Shown here: in pieces, positions 45,576 through 56,903 of the stretch
How positions within the stretch are numbered: the first letter of the stretch is position 1
Layout of the letters: each line of letters opens with the position of its first letter
Assembly: GCA_021234155.1 (NCBI GenBank)
Contig: JAJEKV010000006.1
Span: 27,805,754 to 27,869,753, forward strand
Length of the DNA: 64,000 nucleotides
Reading direction: 5' to 3'
Source: Isoetes taiwanensis
Lineage: Eukaryota; Streptophyta; Lycopodiopsida; Isoetales; Isoetaceae
Notes under the pieces: model-generated
Database searches by the model: none
Told to the model about the DNA's origin: nothing
What the model saw: only the letters and a program-made list of their open reading frames with translations
Made by a program: the position numbers and the translations under genes

Positions 45576-46089
45576 TCCCTAAAACCATATGATACATATA
45601 CGAAATCAACACCATTTAGTATATTGCCTCAAACATTAGAGTATTTTGCATCCTCGCTTATGAGCATAGCCCACAAATGAAGATTACTATCTATGGTCTA
45701 GATAGATAATCTTGGTAACTGGTAAGCATAGATAGTAATCTCTATATTCAAACATCACATGGCAATGTAGGGATTACCTATAGATATAATTACACATGTG
45801 TCTATAGTATCAAGTCTACTCCAGGATCTTGGTAAGCATAGATAGTAATTCCTACATTCAAACATCACATGGCAATGCTTTTTGTAGTTATATATACATT
45901 CTTTGCGGGTCTACTCCGGGATGTGGATAATGCGCACATGTGCAATTCTCGGCTTAGATCAAAACAATTTTGGGTTGCTTTTCCTTCAATCTAACTTGAT
46001 TTAGCTCAAATCTCTTCTTGTCTTCATCAATTTTGGATTTTGAGATAGACAAAGAGATCTCTTTCTGAACAAAATTAAGCCGCCTTCAG
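45576..46089. other. Unassigned DNA with a doubled 60-bp motif
   Basis: GGTAAGCATAGATAGTAAT followed by ACATTCAAACATCACATGGC occurs twice (near 45,722 and 45,832). No gene recognised. Confidence 0.4.
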
Positions 46090-46370
46090 AGGTCAAGGAT
46101 CATTATCAAAAGTTTTGCCCCTTGGAGCACAAGAACTCCCCAATGGACACTATCGTAGCTTTGGCAAAGTCAAGCTTAAGATAGGCAATGCCTTGACTTG
46201 TTCTCACGGCCCAATAAAGGCCCTCATAAGCTGCGGCAACATTAGTCAAAATGTTCCTCCCGGGGACAAACCCGCATCACCCTTACTAATAGAAGAAGTC
46301 ATCATTAGGCTTCAACTTCTCTGATAGGGCTTTCATAATAATCTTATACACGAGAGGACAACACATTAGA
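46090..46370 (-). mobile_element. L1-type reverse transcriptase fragment
   Basis: On the minus strand: VLCPLVYKIIMKALSEKLKP, CGFVPGRNILTNVAAAYEGL, then LKLDFAKA continuing in another frame as AYDSVHW. These are the RT regions leading to motif A of plant L1 elements. Only this part of ORF2 remains. Confidence 0.65.
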
Positions 46371-46809
46371 GAAAATATAGGGTCTTAGAATATCCTTTTA
46401 AAAAATGCTTGAAATTCCACATCAGATTTTGCAATCCACCAATAAGGGGCTTGCTCTTTGTTCAAATGGCATGTCTACATGGCAAGGGGGATGCCCCAAA
46501 TATTTAGAAAGTAGTGCATGAAATCCCCTAAAGATATGTTAGATATTTAGGAATCTTGTTTACGTGAGGTCTGAAATAACTACAATGTATTGCATCGAGC
46601 ATCCAATAGTTAATGCATGAAAAAAAACACAGCTCCCAATTAGTAGTTTCGTATCAGCACCAAACTGGTTTAGGGTTCTCAAGCAGCCTTCACGGGTCTA
46701 GCCTAAACTCAACTCGATCAAGCAGGCCAGGGTAACATTCTAATCTAGTTTTGGCATTTGATTTCTTTGTGATCATGGTTTGGATTCAGGGATTCTTTTC
46801 TCGTTTCAG
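46371..46809. promoter_or_regulatory. Upstream region of the four-exon gene
   Basis: Leads into the acceptor TTTTCTCGTTTCAG that ends at 46,809. A donor-like CCAG|GGTAAC near 46,731 suggests a 5' untranslated exon upstream. No confident TATA box. Confidence 0.3.
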
Positions 46810-47990
46810 ATGCCAAGATCAGGAGCAGTGTCCGTTTTCTTATGCAATAACAAGAATGAAGAAGGCGAATGGGAAAAGCTCCATCTCAGAATTGGTTCCT
46901 GGGTAATAATGAGGCATGTTGCAGGTGGCTACCATGGTGTCAAAAGGGCTAAACAGTCCGACTGTTCAGCCCATTGGAAGGGACGAGTAAAAGAATTTGT
47001 TTTTGGACCTGGAGGTAAGGTTGTAATGGATCTGGTTGTGGAGCATGCATATGACTCACACGACATGGCAAAGGAGTCTATTTCAATGAAGCATTCCTTT
47101 CCTTCTCTTGAACCCAATTCGCTTTGCTCCTCGGATTTTACTGATGTTGTTTCAGCCAAGAGCATAACTAGTGTACTTGAAGTGTACCATTGCAGAGTTG
47201 GTCATCTGTTGTTCAAGGATTCGACCATGAGGAGCTTGAAAGAAAGAGGTATATAGTTTCATGCATATCATTACAGTATATCAGGTAAAGGAATTGGAAA
47301 GCTGGTAGAGGTTGATCTACCAGATTTGAAACTTATGGGTCTTGCGAGTTTGGTATTTGCAAACTATTGGACAATGACATCTAGAGATCATTTTGGGGAT
47401 AAGTATTTAAGAATCTTAGGGAAAGAGGAGGAGTGAGATGCTCATTTAAAGTGTTTCTTCCAATTCATGTTTTCTCTTATTTATTTCAATCTGAAACTTC
47501 AATTAGGATTGCACCACAGACTTATACAATCCGAGGTGTATCCTCTAATAGTCTGGAGAGTATATTTTCTGGCCAGTGGAAGGAAAGGGATCATGAAACC
47601 GGGCAGCAAATCACAAGGTGCACTCCTGCAAATGACACATTTATATTTAGGTGAGGATTGACAAGTTTTAGCCTCAGGTTTTACATTTGCATATATCTGT
47701 TTTACTTGATTCTAATTGTATTGAACTCATTTCTGATTTCTATGGTGTTAAACAGTTACAAGTTGTGTAGCCAGATGCTATACATCAATTTTTTTATTGA
47801 GAGAAGGAAGCGTGTATGGGAGAAATGCCACTGGGCTTGGAGATCAGTAGAAGATCATGGACAGAACTCACCCCTTATGGATTTAGTCATTGGTTTTGAT
47901 GACAGCTCGGAGAAGGTGTTGCATGTTGAGGAAGAATGGACTTTACATGAATGTCGGGGGGTTCTTGAATACATGTGCAATGAATGGTGA
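46810..47990 (+). CDS. Unrecognised four-exon gene, 321 codons
   Basis: Exons 46,810-47,248, 47,285-47,432, 47,507-47,650 and 47,756-47,990 join in perfect phase (1, 2, 2) with GT-AG introns of 36, 74 and 105 bp. The ATG directly follows an acceptor-like CAG. Exon 1 reads MPRSGAVSVFLCNNKNEEGE, then WEKLHLRIGSWVIMRHVAGG and VKEFVFGPGGKVVMDLVVEH. Exon 2 reads KLVEVDLPDLKLMGLASLVF, exon 3 APQTYTIRGVSSNSLESIFS, and exon 4 ERRKRVWEKCHWAWRSVEDH and LVIGFDDSSEKVLHVEEEWT. No signal peptide or strong membrane helix is apparent. I recognise no family. The very short first intron (36 bp) is unusual for plants and could instead mean an altered copy. The model was built by eye; there is no expression evidence. 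Confidence 0.55.
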
Positions 47991-48119
47991 CTTCTACTTC
48001 CTTTTGAATGATAGAAAGATTAATTATAGAAGGGAGTGTTCTGTAAAATGCAAGGAATGTAAATCTCCATCTACATTGTGCATCAAATACTTGGTGCTTT
48101 AATGGATAGAAAAGCATAA

Positions 48120-48460
48120 GAAAGGAGTTGGTTTTGCGGGTTCAATTTCAGCGGCTATGTCTAAATTTGGTTGCTATTTAACAATATGTTTCTTCTTTGG
48201 ACTTTACCATTCACGTGAACTAATATTTGTTGAATCCAAAAATACATCTGCTATAACATTTCTTTGATTAGTTCATGTAAGCCTTTCTTTGATTAGTTCA
48301 TGTAAGCCTTTGTGAGCTTGCAAACTCAAGTGGTTAATGGTTTTGCGGGTTCAATTCTGCTGACTTTCTCTAAATTTGGTTGCTACTTAACAATATGTTT
48401 CTTTTGGACTTTACCATTCACGTGAACTAATACTTGTTGAATCCATGTAAGACTAATAGT
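48120..48460. repeat. Duplicated terminal unit of transposon T, SINE-like head
   Basis: 48,130-48,240 and 48,335-48,445 are direct copies (TTTGCGGGTTCAATT ... CGTGAACTAATA). In the second, ACTCAAGTGGTTAATGG lies about 10 bp before GGGTTCAATTC, resembling pol III A and B boxes at tRNA-like positions. The same unit opens copy 2 at about 59,370-59,415. Confidence 0.45.
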
Positions 48461-49383
48461 TCATGCAAGACTTTCTTTGTTTTGCAAGACTCGATTTGAT
48501 ATCTAATTGAATTTGGCGGTGTTTTTGGTTTTATGTATCTTGTCTTATATGTAACTTGGGTTTGGAAAGGCTTTCATATTCATGCTTGCTCAATAACCAA
48601 GTTTACTTTCGACTTTAATCTTAAGCGGATGGTTATTTAGTTGAACAAGTTGGAACTTTAGAAGTCATAAATTTGGATGGGAATTTTTAGCAATGGAACC
48701 ATATTAACAATTAGGGACCGAAAGCACTTCCAAAAAAGCAGATGGGTTTTAGCATCTAAAGTTCAATGCATGGTTAGAAAGTCCGGCAAAAAAAAAAAGC
48801 AGATAACATTTTTGAGCAATGGAAACTCGTGTACAATTAGAAACTTGAGCCCATGCAATACAACTTTCGAGAAATGAAGAGACAAGTGTATTTTTTTACA
48901 CATTAAACATGATCATTGACAATGATCATTGAAACTTTAAGACAATGGTATTCAGATTACACTTAAAATGCATTGAAGGATATACTGAGAAAGCGGAGAT
49001 AAAAAGAATGTACATCAAACATGCATGCAATTAGACATTAGATTACATGTTCCCAAAACTTTGAAGTTTAGAAAAACTTCGAGAATGGTGAATATATTTA
49101 AAACATTGAAGAATAGACAAGAAATAGACAAGAAGTTACATCAAAAGAAATAGACAAGATCTGTAATGTACCGGACATGAATAAGGAAATAGACAAGAAA
49201 TACATGACATTGAAAAGCGATTTTATATTATATATACTCCCAAAAACAACCGGGTCACTTGACAATTTACAAAAAGACCTGTTTCATAGCGGGCATGTTA
49301 TGGAGATGAGTTATGGAGATTCATATACATGGTCGAGAAAACAAAAGCACAACATTGAAAAAAAAAAAACAGGGGTATCCTAG

Positions 49384-49652
49384 GCACGTCCAGAAGGCGG
49401 CATCCTGAGCTCCATATGCAAGTCATTGCCATGAGCTTGAATCACCATCTCCAGAAGGCGCTCATGGTCTGAATGAAGACGGTCTAGCCACTCTTGAACC
49501 TTTTTGAAAAACTACAGCTCCTTTTCGAACTAGGGCTCCACCTCCCACACAAGAAAATCGGCGACATACTTGATCCTCTTGCGGTACCGGGCTAGAACTC
49601 ACAGATTAGTCCATGGGAACTCGGGCGGTGATCTTGATTCCGCCATTTTCGC
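49384..49652 (-). CDS. Small accessory ORF of transposon T, copy 1
   Basis: Counterpart of the 88-codon frame at 60,424-60,690. Here the codon that is TAG in copy 2 reads GAG (CAAGAGTGG), but the frame is shifted in homopolymers near 49,515-49,525 and the start region is altered. See the copy 2 entry for the protein description. Confidence 0.45.
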
Positions 49653-49799
49653 GTTCGATTGTGGTGGGTATGGTTATGGGAATTGGAAGGAAGATGAAGA
49701 GCTCGATTCCAATCGAGTGCAATGGAGTGCATGCATACGACATTCAATGTTCTGTCTAAAAAGGCGTGCCATGCAATCAATGCCTTCGTCAACAGATTT

Positions 49800-50290
49800 T
49801 TTTTTTTTTTTTTGTTTACTATTGTTGGTTTAGGGTTGTGCATGTTGGTGAACTATTGGTCACATTTGTTAATGGTCACATTTGTTAATCTTTATGAAGT
49901 TACCATATAAACTTTATGAACCATAAACTTTATCAAAATTGAACCATAAACCTTATAAGTGAACTTTATGAAGTTTATGGTGAACCTTGAACCCTTATGG
50001 TCACATATGTTAATTTTATGAAGTTTATGGTTTAAAATTGGCAAAGCAATGTGCTAGTTCATATGCAAAGCAATGGTCACAATATTATGCTTAAGCAATG
50101 TTCATTATACAAAGCAATGGTCACAATTATGTTTAATATGGTCACAATTTTGCAAACTTAGAATTGCATGTTCATATGCAAAGCAATGGTCACAATTTTG
50201 CAAAGCATAAATAGCAATGTTCATTATGCAAAGCAATGGTCATAATTAAGTTTATTATGGTAACAAGTATTATGGAAACTTAGAATTGTT
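49800..50290. repeat. AT-rich direct repeats of transposon T
   Basis: Many copies of GCAAAGCAATGGTCACAATT-like and TTTATGAAGTTTATGGT-like motifs. The same block occurs at 60,840-61,330 in copy 2. No coding potential. Confidence 0.7.
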
Positions 50291-50699
50291 TTTGAAGTTT
50301 GATGTTCATACAAGTATTGCAATTGAAAATCCAAAAGGGAGTTTAGGGTTGAGAAACCTTGTATTGATTTGCTCTAAAAATTCAAGTGCAAGTAATCTCT
50401 CAAAAGGGTGGGTGAGGAATGGATCCCCATGGCGAGGATTGGGCTCTCACCATGAGGACCCAATCCAACATAAAATTGGAGACACTTAACTTATATATGC
50501 CTATTTCTTTTAAGACACAAGCATGTGGGATATTTCGACCCCTCTGACTATTTAGGGTTTTAAGAACTCAACCTAGGGAAGGGGCGGTGAGATGGGTTTG
50601 AGAACTCGCCATGTGCTTGTGTTAATCGCCATTGATTGTGAAGTTCAAATAAAAAATCTGATATATTTTGATATTTTGACTTCATTTTTGATTGAACTG

Positions 50700-50912
50700 C
50701 TCTAAAATTCATCGAAGAACGACTTAATCCCAAGAATTTGATACAAAAATTCTGCACAAGATGGTTGATACAAAATTTGATACAAAATTTGATATAAGAA
50801 TCGATACAAGAATTTGATACAAAATTACGCACAAGATGGTTGATACAAAATTTGATACAAGAATTTGATATAAGAATTTGATACAAAATTTGCACAAGAT
50901 GGTTGATAAAGT
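50700..50912. repeat. GAATTTGATACAAAATT minisatellite in transposon T
   Basis: Roughly ten short units of the type TTGATACAARAATTTGATA, broken by two or three CACAAGATGGTTGATAC segments. Conserved at 61,760-61,935 in copy 2. Confidence 0.75.
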
Positions 50913-50929
50913 TTGAGATTCATAAGAAA

Positions 50930-53540
50930 TCGAGATAACAATATACTGGTTCCAATTCTTTCTCTCTTGCTTCTCCACTCATTTAGTTTATTCACGCCAT
51001 TCGATTCGACCAAGCCCGGTTGTCGGCGTCTCTTCATAGCAGCTGCCATTGCATCATGCAAAATTGGCGAGGCACGTCTTGCCACATTCTCTTCATGTCT
51101 TGCTAGCACTCCCCTATAGAACCATTGTCCCATTTGGACCAATGGATTGGATTGACGAGAAGTTAGATTACTGCTGCCTCGTTGAGTCTTCCTATTGAAA
51201 ACCATCTTGGCTTGCTTATGTGATTTTTCCATGCCTTGTGTGTTCCATATGGCCAAGCTGCCATATCTATCTGCAAACCAAGGCCCATGTGCAAAAATTA
51301 TATGCACATAGTGTGTAACTTCGCTCTCCCCCCATGCATCTATGTATGCCTTTGTAAATGCATTAGCAACTCTTTCGAATTCCGGCTTACGTTCAGCGAT
51401 AAATCTTGTTTACGCAACAACAAATTTAAGTTGGACAAGGTATTCCATGCATGCCTTTTTCTGGTTCTTCCATTAGTGGTTCTGTCCATCTCTGCATCTA
51501 CAAGTTTTTTCCCAAAGTCCCATACACCTACCTTGGCACTTTCATTGCATAGAAAGTGCTTGGCCCTCTCACCTCAATAGACACCTTGGCTGGAACAGAG
51601 GCTTCTTCCATTGGAGGACTGTTTTGGTATCCTTTTCCAGCTTCACACATCCACCATGCAATCCTGCAGTTGATAAGACTGTCTCCACTCGTTCAATAGC
51701 TTCTTTCCGTTGCTTCTCATCCTTAATGTTCCAGACAAAGCACTCTGAAAGCCAAATCATCTTTTCTACTATCCTAACAAGAGCATCACGGTACAAATGT
51801 GAACTCTATCCAAGGGAATAGGCAAAATTGGGATCAGATCTTTATCCTTGGTGTCTATCGGGGAGCTAAACTCGATTACATTTGAGAGTACTCTTTGAGG
51901 GGCCATTTTTGTTTCTTTCAAAGTCTCCATGACAATACAAGCACATTAGAAGTCTTTGCACCAAAAGACCTAATATTATACATGGCTTTTCGGTCTTCAA
52001 ATCGATGCGGTGGAAATTAATCAAAAATGAACCAAAACCTTCAACACAAACCTTCTTACCTTTATTATAGCCGTCCACAAGCATAGGTATACATGTCCGC
52101 TCAAAGACCCATTTCAGCACTTCATTATTCTCCTTCTGAACTTGGAAAGGCCCAACCACCACGTATGATCCTCGGTTGGATTGAAAACCACTCGGGGTCT
52201 CTATCCTTCCTCTTTAACATTTTTCTTTGTTCATAATCTGCAGCAAATGCCCGATTTATGAGTGTCAAAGACACCCTTTCATACTTGACTTTGGCCTTTT
52301 GAGTTCCATTTCATCAAGCTTCAAACAAACCTCCGGTGGTTGTTGTGAATGCTATCTTCATGTATATTATAGAAAACTACCATAAATTTCAGAATGCTCT
52401 CCAAGTCAAACCACAAATTATTTCTCTCATGGAGACTTATAATTTTGTTGTCATTGGGGATACCTTTTTTACATCTTGGCCTTTGAAATAGTGAATGGTG
52501 CTTCACACTTAATCGAAAGTGCATTCCTCCAAGGATCTCTTCAACCATGGTGTTTCTCCTTGCAATGACAAGATTAGGATGGTGTGGCCTTGGAACCATA
52601 ACTTTATTTGTCCCAACCATGTTCAATGCATCAGAGAATTGCTTGAAGAGCAACCTATAAGCTCTTTTGTACTAATTCAGTGAGAATCACATACATTTTG
52701 AATTTTATTTGCATCCATTTTAGAACTCACCTCATAAAGAAGCATGTCCATAATGATTTCTTGGATCAGAATTCTCGGGTGAATTTAACATTGAAATGAT
52801 TTCTTCTTTTGTGGCAATACTTCTTACAATGTTGCCAACATTCTTCCTCACACCCTTCTTTCCCTTACTTGACTGTAGCACTTGCTTCATAGCATAAATT
52901 CTCCTTGAGCAGCCCCCACACTTAATATTAAAGCGTTTCAATTGGCTTGAACTCTTTTATTCTCTCTCGAGCACCAAGAACAGTCCTCTTTGATCTCTCA
53001 ATCTCTTACGAAGAGACCGACCTTTGTTTCATATTCTTTCTAGCATCATTTATTTGCTGAAAGTCTTGCAAACTCTAATTGCTTGACAGATTCTTTGAAA
53101 CATCACAATATCTTCCTCCAATTGAGAAATCCTTTTTTGTTATTTGGCTGACTGCTTATCCTTTTCCTTCTTTCTTTGCTCTAAGCGATCTCTCAATTTG
53201 CACAACTCAGTATCTCTCAAATGCAAGCAATGTGACAAATTATTATTGTGATAAACTAATTGCAAAGCTGTATTGTGCAGGGCTCTCACGGTAGCCCTAG
53301 CAGCCCGACTTTCCCTCACAAATAAACCTCACAAGGCTTGTTACACAATTGAAATTTGGACATCTACCGTGAATGGATTTCGTGGGTAAATTTTCCCCTC
53401 TTGTCCGGATATCGGCATGCTTGGCTCCACTCAATCTCAAAGCATTATGTTCTTCTTTTTGCGATAGATTTTGCAAATTCGATGAAGACAAGGTAATTCT
53501 AATTTGAACCATGGCAATGAGCTTGCTAGTAGAAACCATC
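50930..53540 (-). pseudogene. Transposase-like gene of transposon T, copy 1 (interrupted)
   Basis: Minus-strand reading recovers, in order: FNIKCGGCSRRIYAMKQVLQ (Cys pair), GKKGVRKNVGNIVRSIATKE, VMVPRPHHPNLVIARRNTMV, LGGMHFRLSVKHHSLFQRPR, LWFDLESILKFMVVFYNIHE, KLDEMEL, FERTCIPMLVDGYNKGKKVC, EKMIWLSECFVWNIKDEKQR, and near the end YGSLAIWNTQGMEKSHKQAK followed by MGQWFYRGVLARHEE. The block G-S-x3-W-x3-G-M-E-K-S-H has its Glu at 51,227-51,229. It looks like the last catalytic acid of an RNase H-fold (DDE) transposase, with a layout recalling RAG1/Transib C-termini. That is a resemblance by eye, not a classification. The two earlier acids are not located. Frames break about ten times. Confidence 0.5.
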
Positions 53541-53587
53541 CCGAAACTCCATTGTTGATTTTATCTGAATTCAAATGTTTGGTCGCG

Positions 53588-53762
53588 GGGAAATTCAAAT
53601 TTGAACTACAATTCAAAATTTCGAGCACTTTAGAGTGAGGCAAATTCAATATTGAGCTGCAATTCAAATTTTTTCGAGCAAATGCAATGAGGGAATTTCA
53701 AATTTGAACTATGATTCAAAATTTTTCGAGCAAATGCAATGAGGGAAATTCAAATTTGAACT
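53588..53762. repeat. ~52-bp tandem repeat, about 3.4 units
   Basis: Units begin GGGAAATTCAAATTTGAACT at about 53,588, 53,638, 53,690 and 53,742 and carry TTTTTCGAGCAAATGCAATG. The inner AAATTTGAA-type text is near-palindromic. Located in the leader of transposon T. Confidence 0.7.
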
Positions 53763-54084
53763 CTGCGCCCACATGAACCCTAAACCTTGGATCTCGAGCT
53801 CAAATCGTGCATCTGGTGTCTTGGGAAAACCACCGGACACCTCGCTTGAATAGGGAGATCTCGAGGCGATCTGATCGAGGAGACATCTCACGAAGGCTGA
53901 TTCGAGGAACCCTAATCGAGATTTCCTCCTCTCTCTCTACAAATGGCGTGGCATAATGGGATAGGTCTCGTGGGCTACAAGATACACTTGGATTCTATAT
54001 TTATGAAGGCTAAATGCTCTCAATATAATTAGGAAAATAGAAAAAATAAACCACAATATTTCTTAGGTGGACACCAATTGACCC

Positions 54085-54755
54085 CATATTTTCTCTAATG
54101 AGGAGATAGGCCTCAATCATTAATAGTAGAAGGCTGCTTAACCTTAGGAATCAAGGAAATGCATGCGGTATTCAACATCCTATCCATTTCTGAAAGACTG
54201 CAACAACTCAAGATACAAGTGGTACACAGACTCACCAGCCCACTCCCAATAAGTCTGAAAGAACTCCACAGGGATGCCATCCAGCCCAGGACATTTATCC
54301 TTGGCCATGCACATACATGCCTCCGCTAAATCCTCTGTAGAGAGCTCCTGCTCCAAGCTCTCACGTTGGTGGCGAGAATAGATGGCTTAATGACCCCAAA
54401 ACAAGCTCCTGCATCTCACGCTCATAGGGAAAAGTGCGATGTCGCGTAAAACCCCGAGAAATGAGCATGCACATACCTGCAAATCAGCGGGATCCTCCAA
54501 AGTCCGGCCATCGAGGCAAAGCAAGGGGCGCCATAGATGCTGCATATCGCCGCTGCCTAGCTGCTCTGAAGAACACCTTCACACGCGCCTCCTGCACTTT
54601 AACCTGCTCCAGAGCATGAATGATCTCTGCAGACTTTTTGGCATCTCACTTTTGTCCTTACATTCTTTGGGATCTTGAGTAGCTCTAATGATCCGATCTT
54701 TCTTGACCCAAATGGTATCATTTTTTACGGAGAGTCTTTTTTTCGATTTGGGAAA
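54085..54755 (-). mobile_element. L1-type LINE ORF2 fragment
   Basis: On the minus strand: KVFFRAARQRRYAASM, ELSTEDLAEACMCMAKDKCP, GLDGIPVEFFQTYWEWAGES, then LIPKVKQPSTIND and RPISSLEKIWGQLVS. This is the start of an L1 reverse transcriptase (the KAPGPDG and IPK...RPI landmarks). It is cut off at about 54,085 and abuts the TRIM element at 54,756. Confidence 0.7.
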
Positions 54756-55299
54756 TGTAGCGTTCCTAACCGGCATGCCCTTAGCCAACTGGGCAAAACC
54801 GTCCTAAGCGTTTATGAGTAGTCGCTTCTACCCATTTATGCGGTATCTCGGGCGCCCAAAGCCAACCCGGGCAAAACCGTCTAGAAGCGTTTATGAGTAG
54901 TCGCTTCTACCCATTTATCTTGGGTATCTCGGAAGCGCCCATAGGCACATTCAAGGTTCGAATACTCGAGCGGTCTACCATGGGCCCGTTAGGTCTCTCC
55001 CACTAGAACTATGCTCGTCCTCGAGCATCCAAGGCTATATCATGTCTATGTCATACCATGTCACAATGATTACCAAGTCTTTGCAAATTACCCATGCATA
55101 TAGACACCCATGGAGACTCGAACTCGAGACCTGCTCTGATACCAACTGTAACGTTCCTAACCGACATGCCCTTAGCCAATGGGCAAAACCGTCTAGACGT
55201 TTACGAGTAGTCGTTTCTACCCATTTATGCCGGTGTCTCGGGAACGCCCCACAGGCACATTCAAGGTTCGAATACTCGAGCGGTCTACCATGGGCCGTT
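54756..55299 (-). mobile_element. TRIM-like miniature LTR retrotransposon
   Basis: Terminal direct repeats: left 54,756-54,990 and right 55,147-55,299, both TGTARCGTTCCTAACC ... CGAGCGGTCTACCATGGG. Just inside the right repeat, 55,133-55,144 is GCTCTGATACCA, the complement of TGGTATCAGAGC, the standard initiator-Met tRNA primer-binding site, which puts the element on the minus strand. A purine-rich stretch (AGTGGGAGAGACC on the minus strand) lies beside the left repeat, as a polypurine tract should. The interior is only 156 bp, with no genes. The left repeat contains an internal tandem duplication of about 80 bp (54,783-54,941). Confidence 0.75.
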
Positions 55300-56903
55300 C
55301 TAAGCTATTAAAACTATACCTTTGGATTTTACTATTAAAGTTAAAGCCTTAATGCCTTAACTTGAGTCTTGGAGTTCCTACCATCAATAAACCCTATTAG
55401 GCAATAAATCTTATGATGCCGAAGTCCTAGCTAGCCGAGAACCTTGAGCTCTACTCTTGAGAACCTTAATCATATGCCATGTCTTGGAATTTGGTAAACT
55501 AGTCTTGTTGTATGAAATTATCTGTCTTGCTAGCCTCTGACATGGAATGCTTGTACTACATAAGTTTGAGGTGGTTTTTTTCATGGCTTGGGTCACTTGG
55601 TAGAAATTATAACATATAAGGATCTGTGATGGTATTTTTGTGATATTGTGCAATTGCATTACGTGATATTGCGCATTTGCATGCAACGGCCCATCTTCGA
55701 AGGGGTGGGGTGGCCGTGTAACTCCGCATCCATGCCAGATGGCCTGACGGATGAGTTAAAGCCTGTACGTACAGATGGAGAGAGTGGTCTCGTTGGGGTC
55801 GCCACGCAAGGATTACGCTTGTCATGTAGTTATGCATGGAATATGTAGTTATAGAATGTGCTAACCTATGCTGGGGAGTATTGACGTGCTTGAGGTAAAT
55901 AATGTATTATTGTTATGAATGAACATGCAGATCCCAATGCTCCTCCCACTTAGTCCTTGTGGACTAACCCCAGGTGTCTGTTTGTATTTAAGATGGCACA
56001 TCCCTGAGGCTACCATCGTGTTGAACTGGATTCCTTCGTCACACGGTGGTTTAATGAGATGGAAGAGCGAACCCACTCGATGTCCAAAGAAAGAGTTCAC
56101 GAGATCATAATGTCGTTATTCATTGTACTATGAGCAGATGCAACCTCAAATTGAGGCCGGGACCCGGAGCATGATGGGAAGTCTTCTTAGGGGGGCAGCT
56201 CTAGCAATTCCTCCTCGGTCACTTCGAGGAGGGGAGGAAGGGACAAGCAAAAGTGATTGTGTTGCTTGGGTTATGTATATAACATGTGGGTATTTTTATG
56301 TTGGTGCAATGTGAACTATTATCAATTATGTGTGGCCACGGCCTTTATGTAAATTTTTTGTTTTTGTAGAAGCATTATGACTAGAAGTTCACGGTTACAT
56401 GGTTGTCTATATCTGAATTATTTAGTGCAAATGGCCTAGGCCAAGGGGCTAGGTCTGTTTCAGAAAATTTGTTTTAAACTTGTGTTCAAGCTTTATACTT
56501 GGGATTTTTTCACATAGAGTGGTTGCCTTGAGCAACCTTGAGTTCTAAACCATTGAGGTTGAAGGTTTTGCGGGATTACCTTCAACATTTTGGAGGTTCT
56601 ACCGAGATCCCACACGGATCTTGTGGAACTCATGGGTCCTAGAAGAAGTAATGAGGGCGCTAAGCAAGTACATCTTGAACCTAAAAAAACACGGAGTGCA
56701 TTTGCCTTTGTTTGGATCAACTAGTCAAGGCACTACTTGGTATGCAATATCTTTGTACTTAATATGCCTATTCCTCCTTCTATCTTTGTCTCGAGTGTCC
56801 TTTGCATAGTAAGGTGTTGGTCTCCAAGTTTGTTTGGAGCATTCTGCAGGATGGAGCATCTTCTCTGGTGCGGTATTTGTTGTTGTAGTCTCTTCGTTAT
56901 TGT
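55300..56903. other. Unassigned DNA, possibly retroelement LTR or leader
   Basis: No gene identified. A GC hairpin (CCTCCTCGG...CGAGGAGG) is near 56,210 and the short run TGTATATAACATG near 56,273 could be a TATA-like box. Short frames carry Gly/Ser-rich residues as in some LTR-element leaders. Confidence 0.35.

Larger units (their letters stand above)
48274..53940 (-). mobile_element. Unfamiliar DNA transposon T, copy 1
   Basis: About 5.7 kb whose lower 4.7 kb recur at 59,325-64,000 in the same orientation. On the minus strand, in order: a leader with TA-GGGTTC-like text and ATG near 53,891, tandem repeats (53,588-53,762), a long broken transposase-like coding region (about 53,540-50,930), a minisatellite (50,700-50,910), AT-rich repeats (49,860-50,290), and a small ORF (about 49,650-49,384). 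The left end is a duplicated SINE-like unit. Terminal inverted repeats were not found. Many differences from copy 2 fall at CAG/CTG. Confidence 0.6.

Noticed and set aside
49860-50290. Centromeric or telomeric satellite
   Set aside because: The repeats are short, irregular and confined to the two transposon T copies; no TTTAGGG arrays are present.
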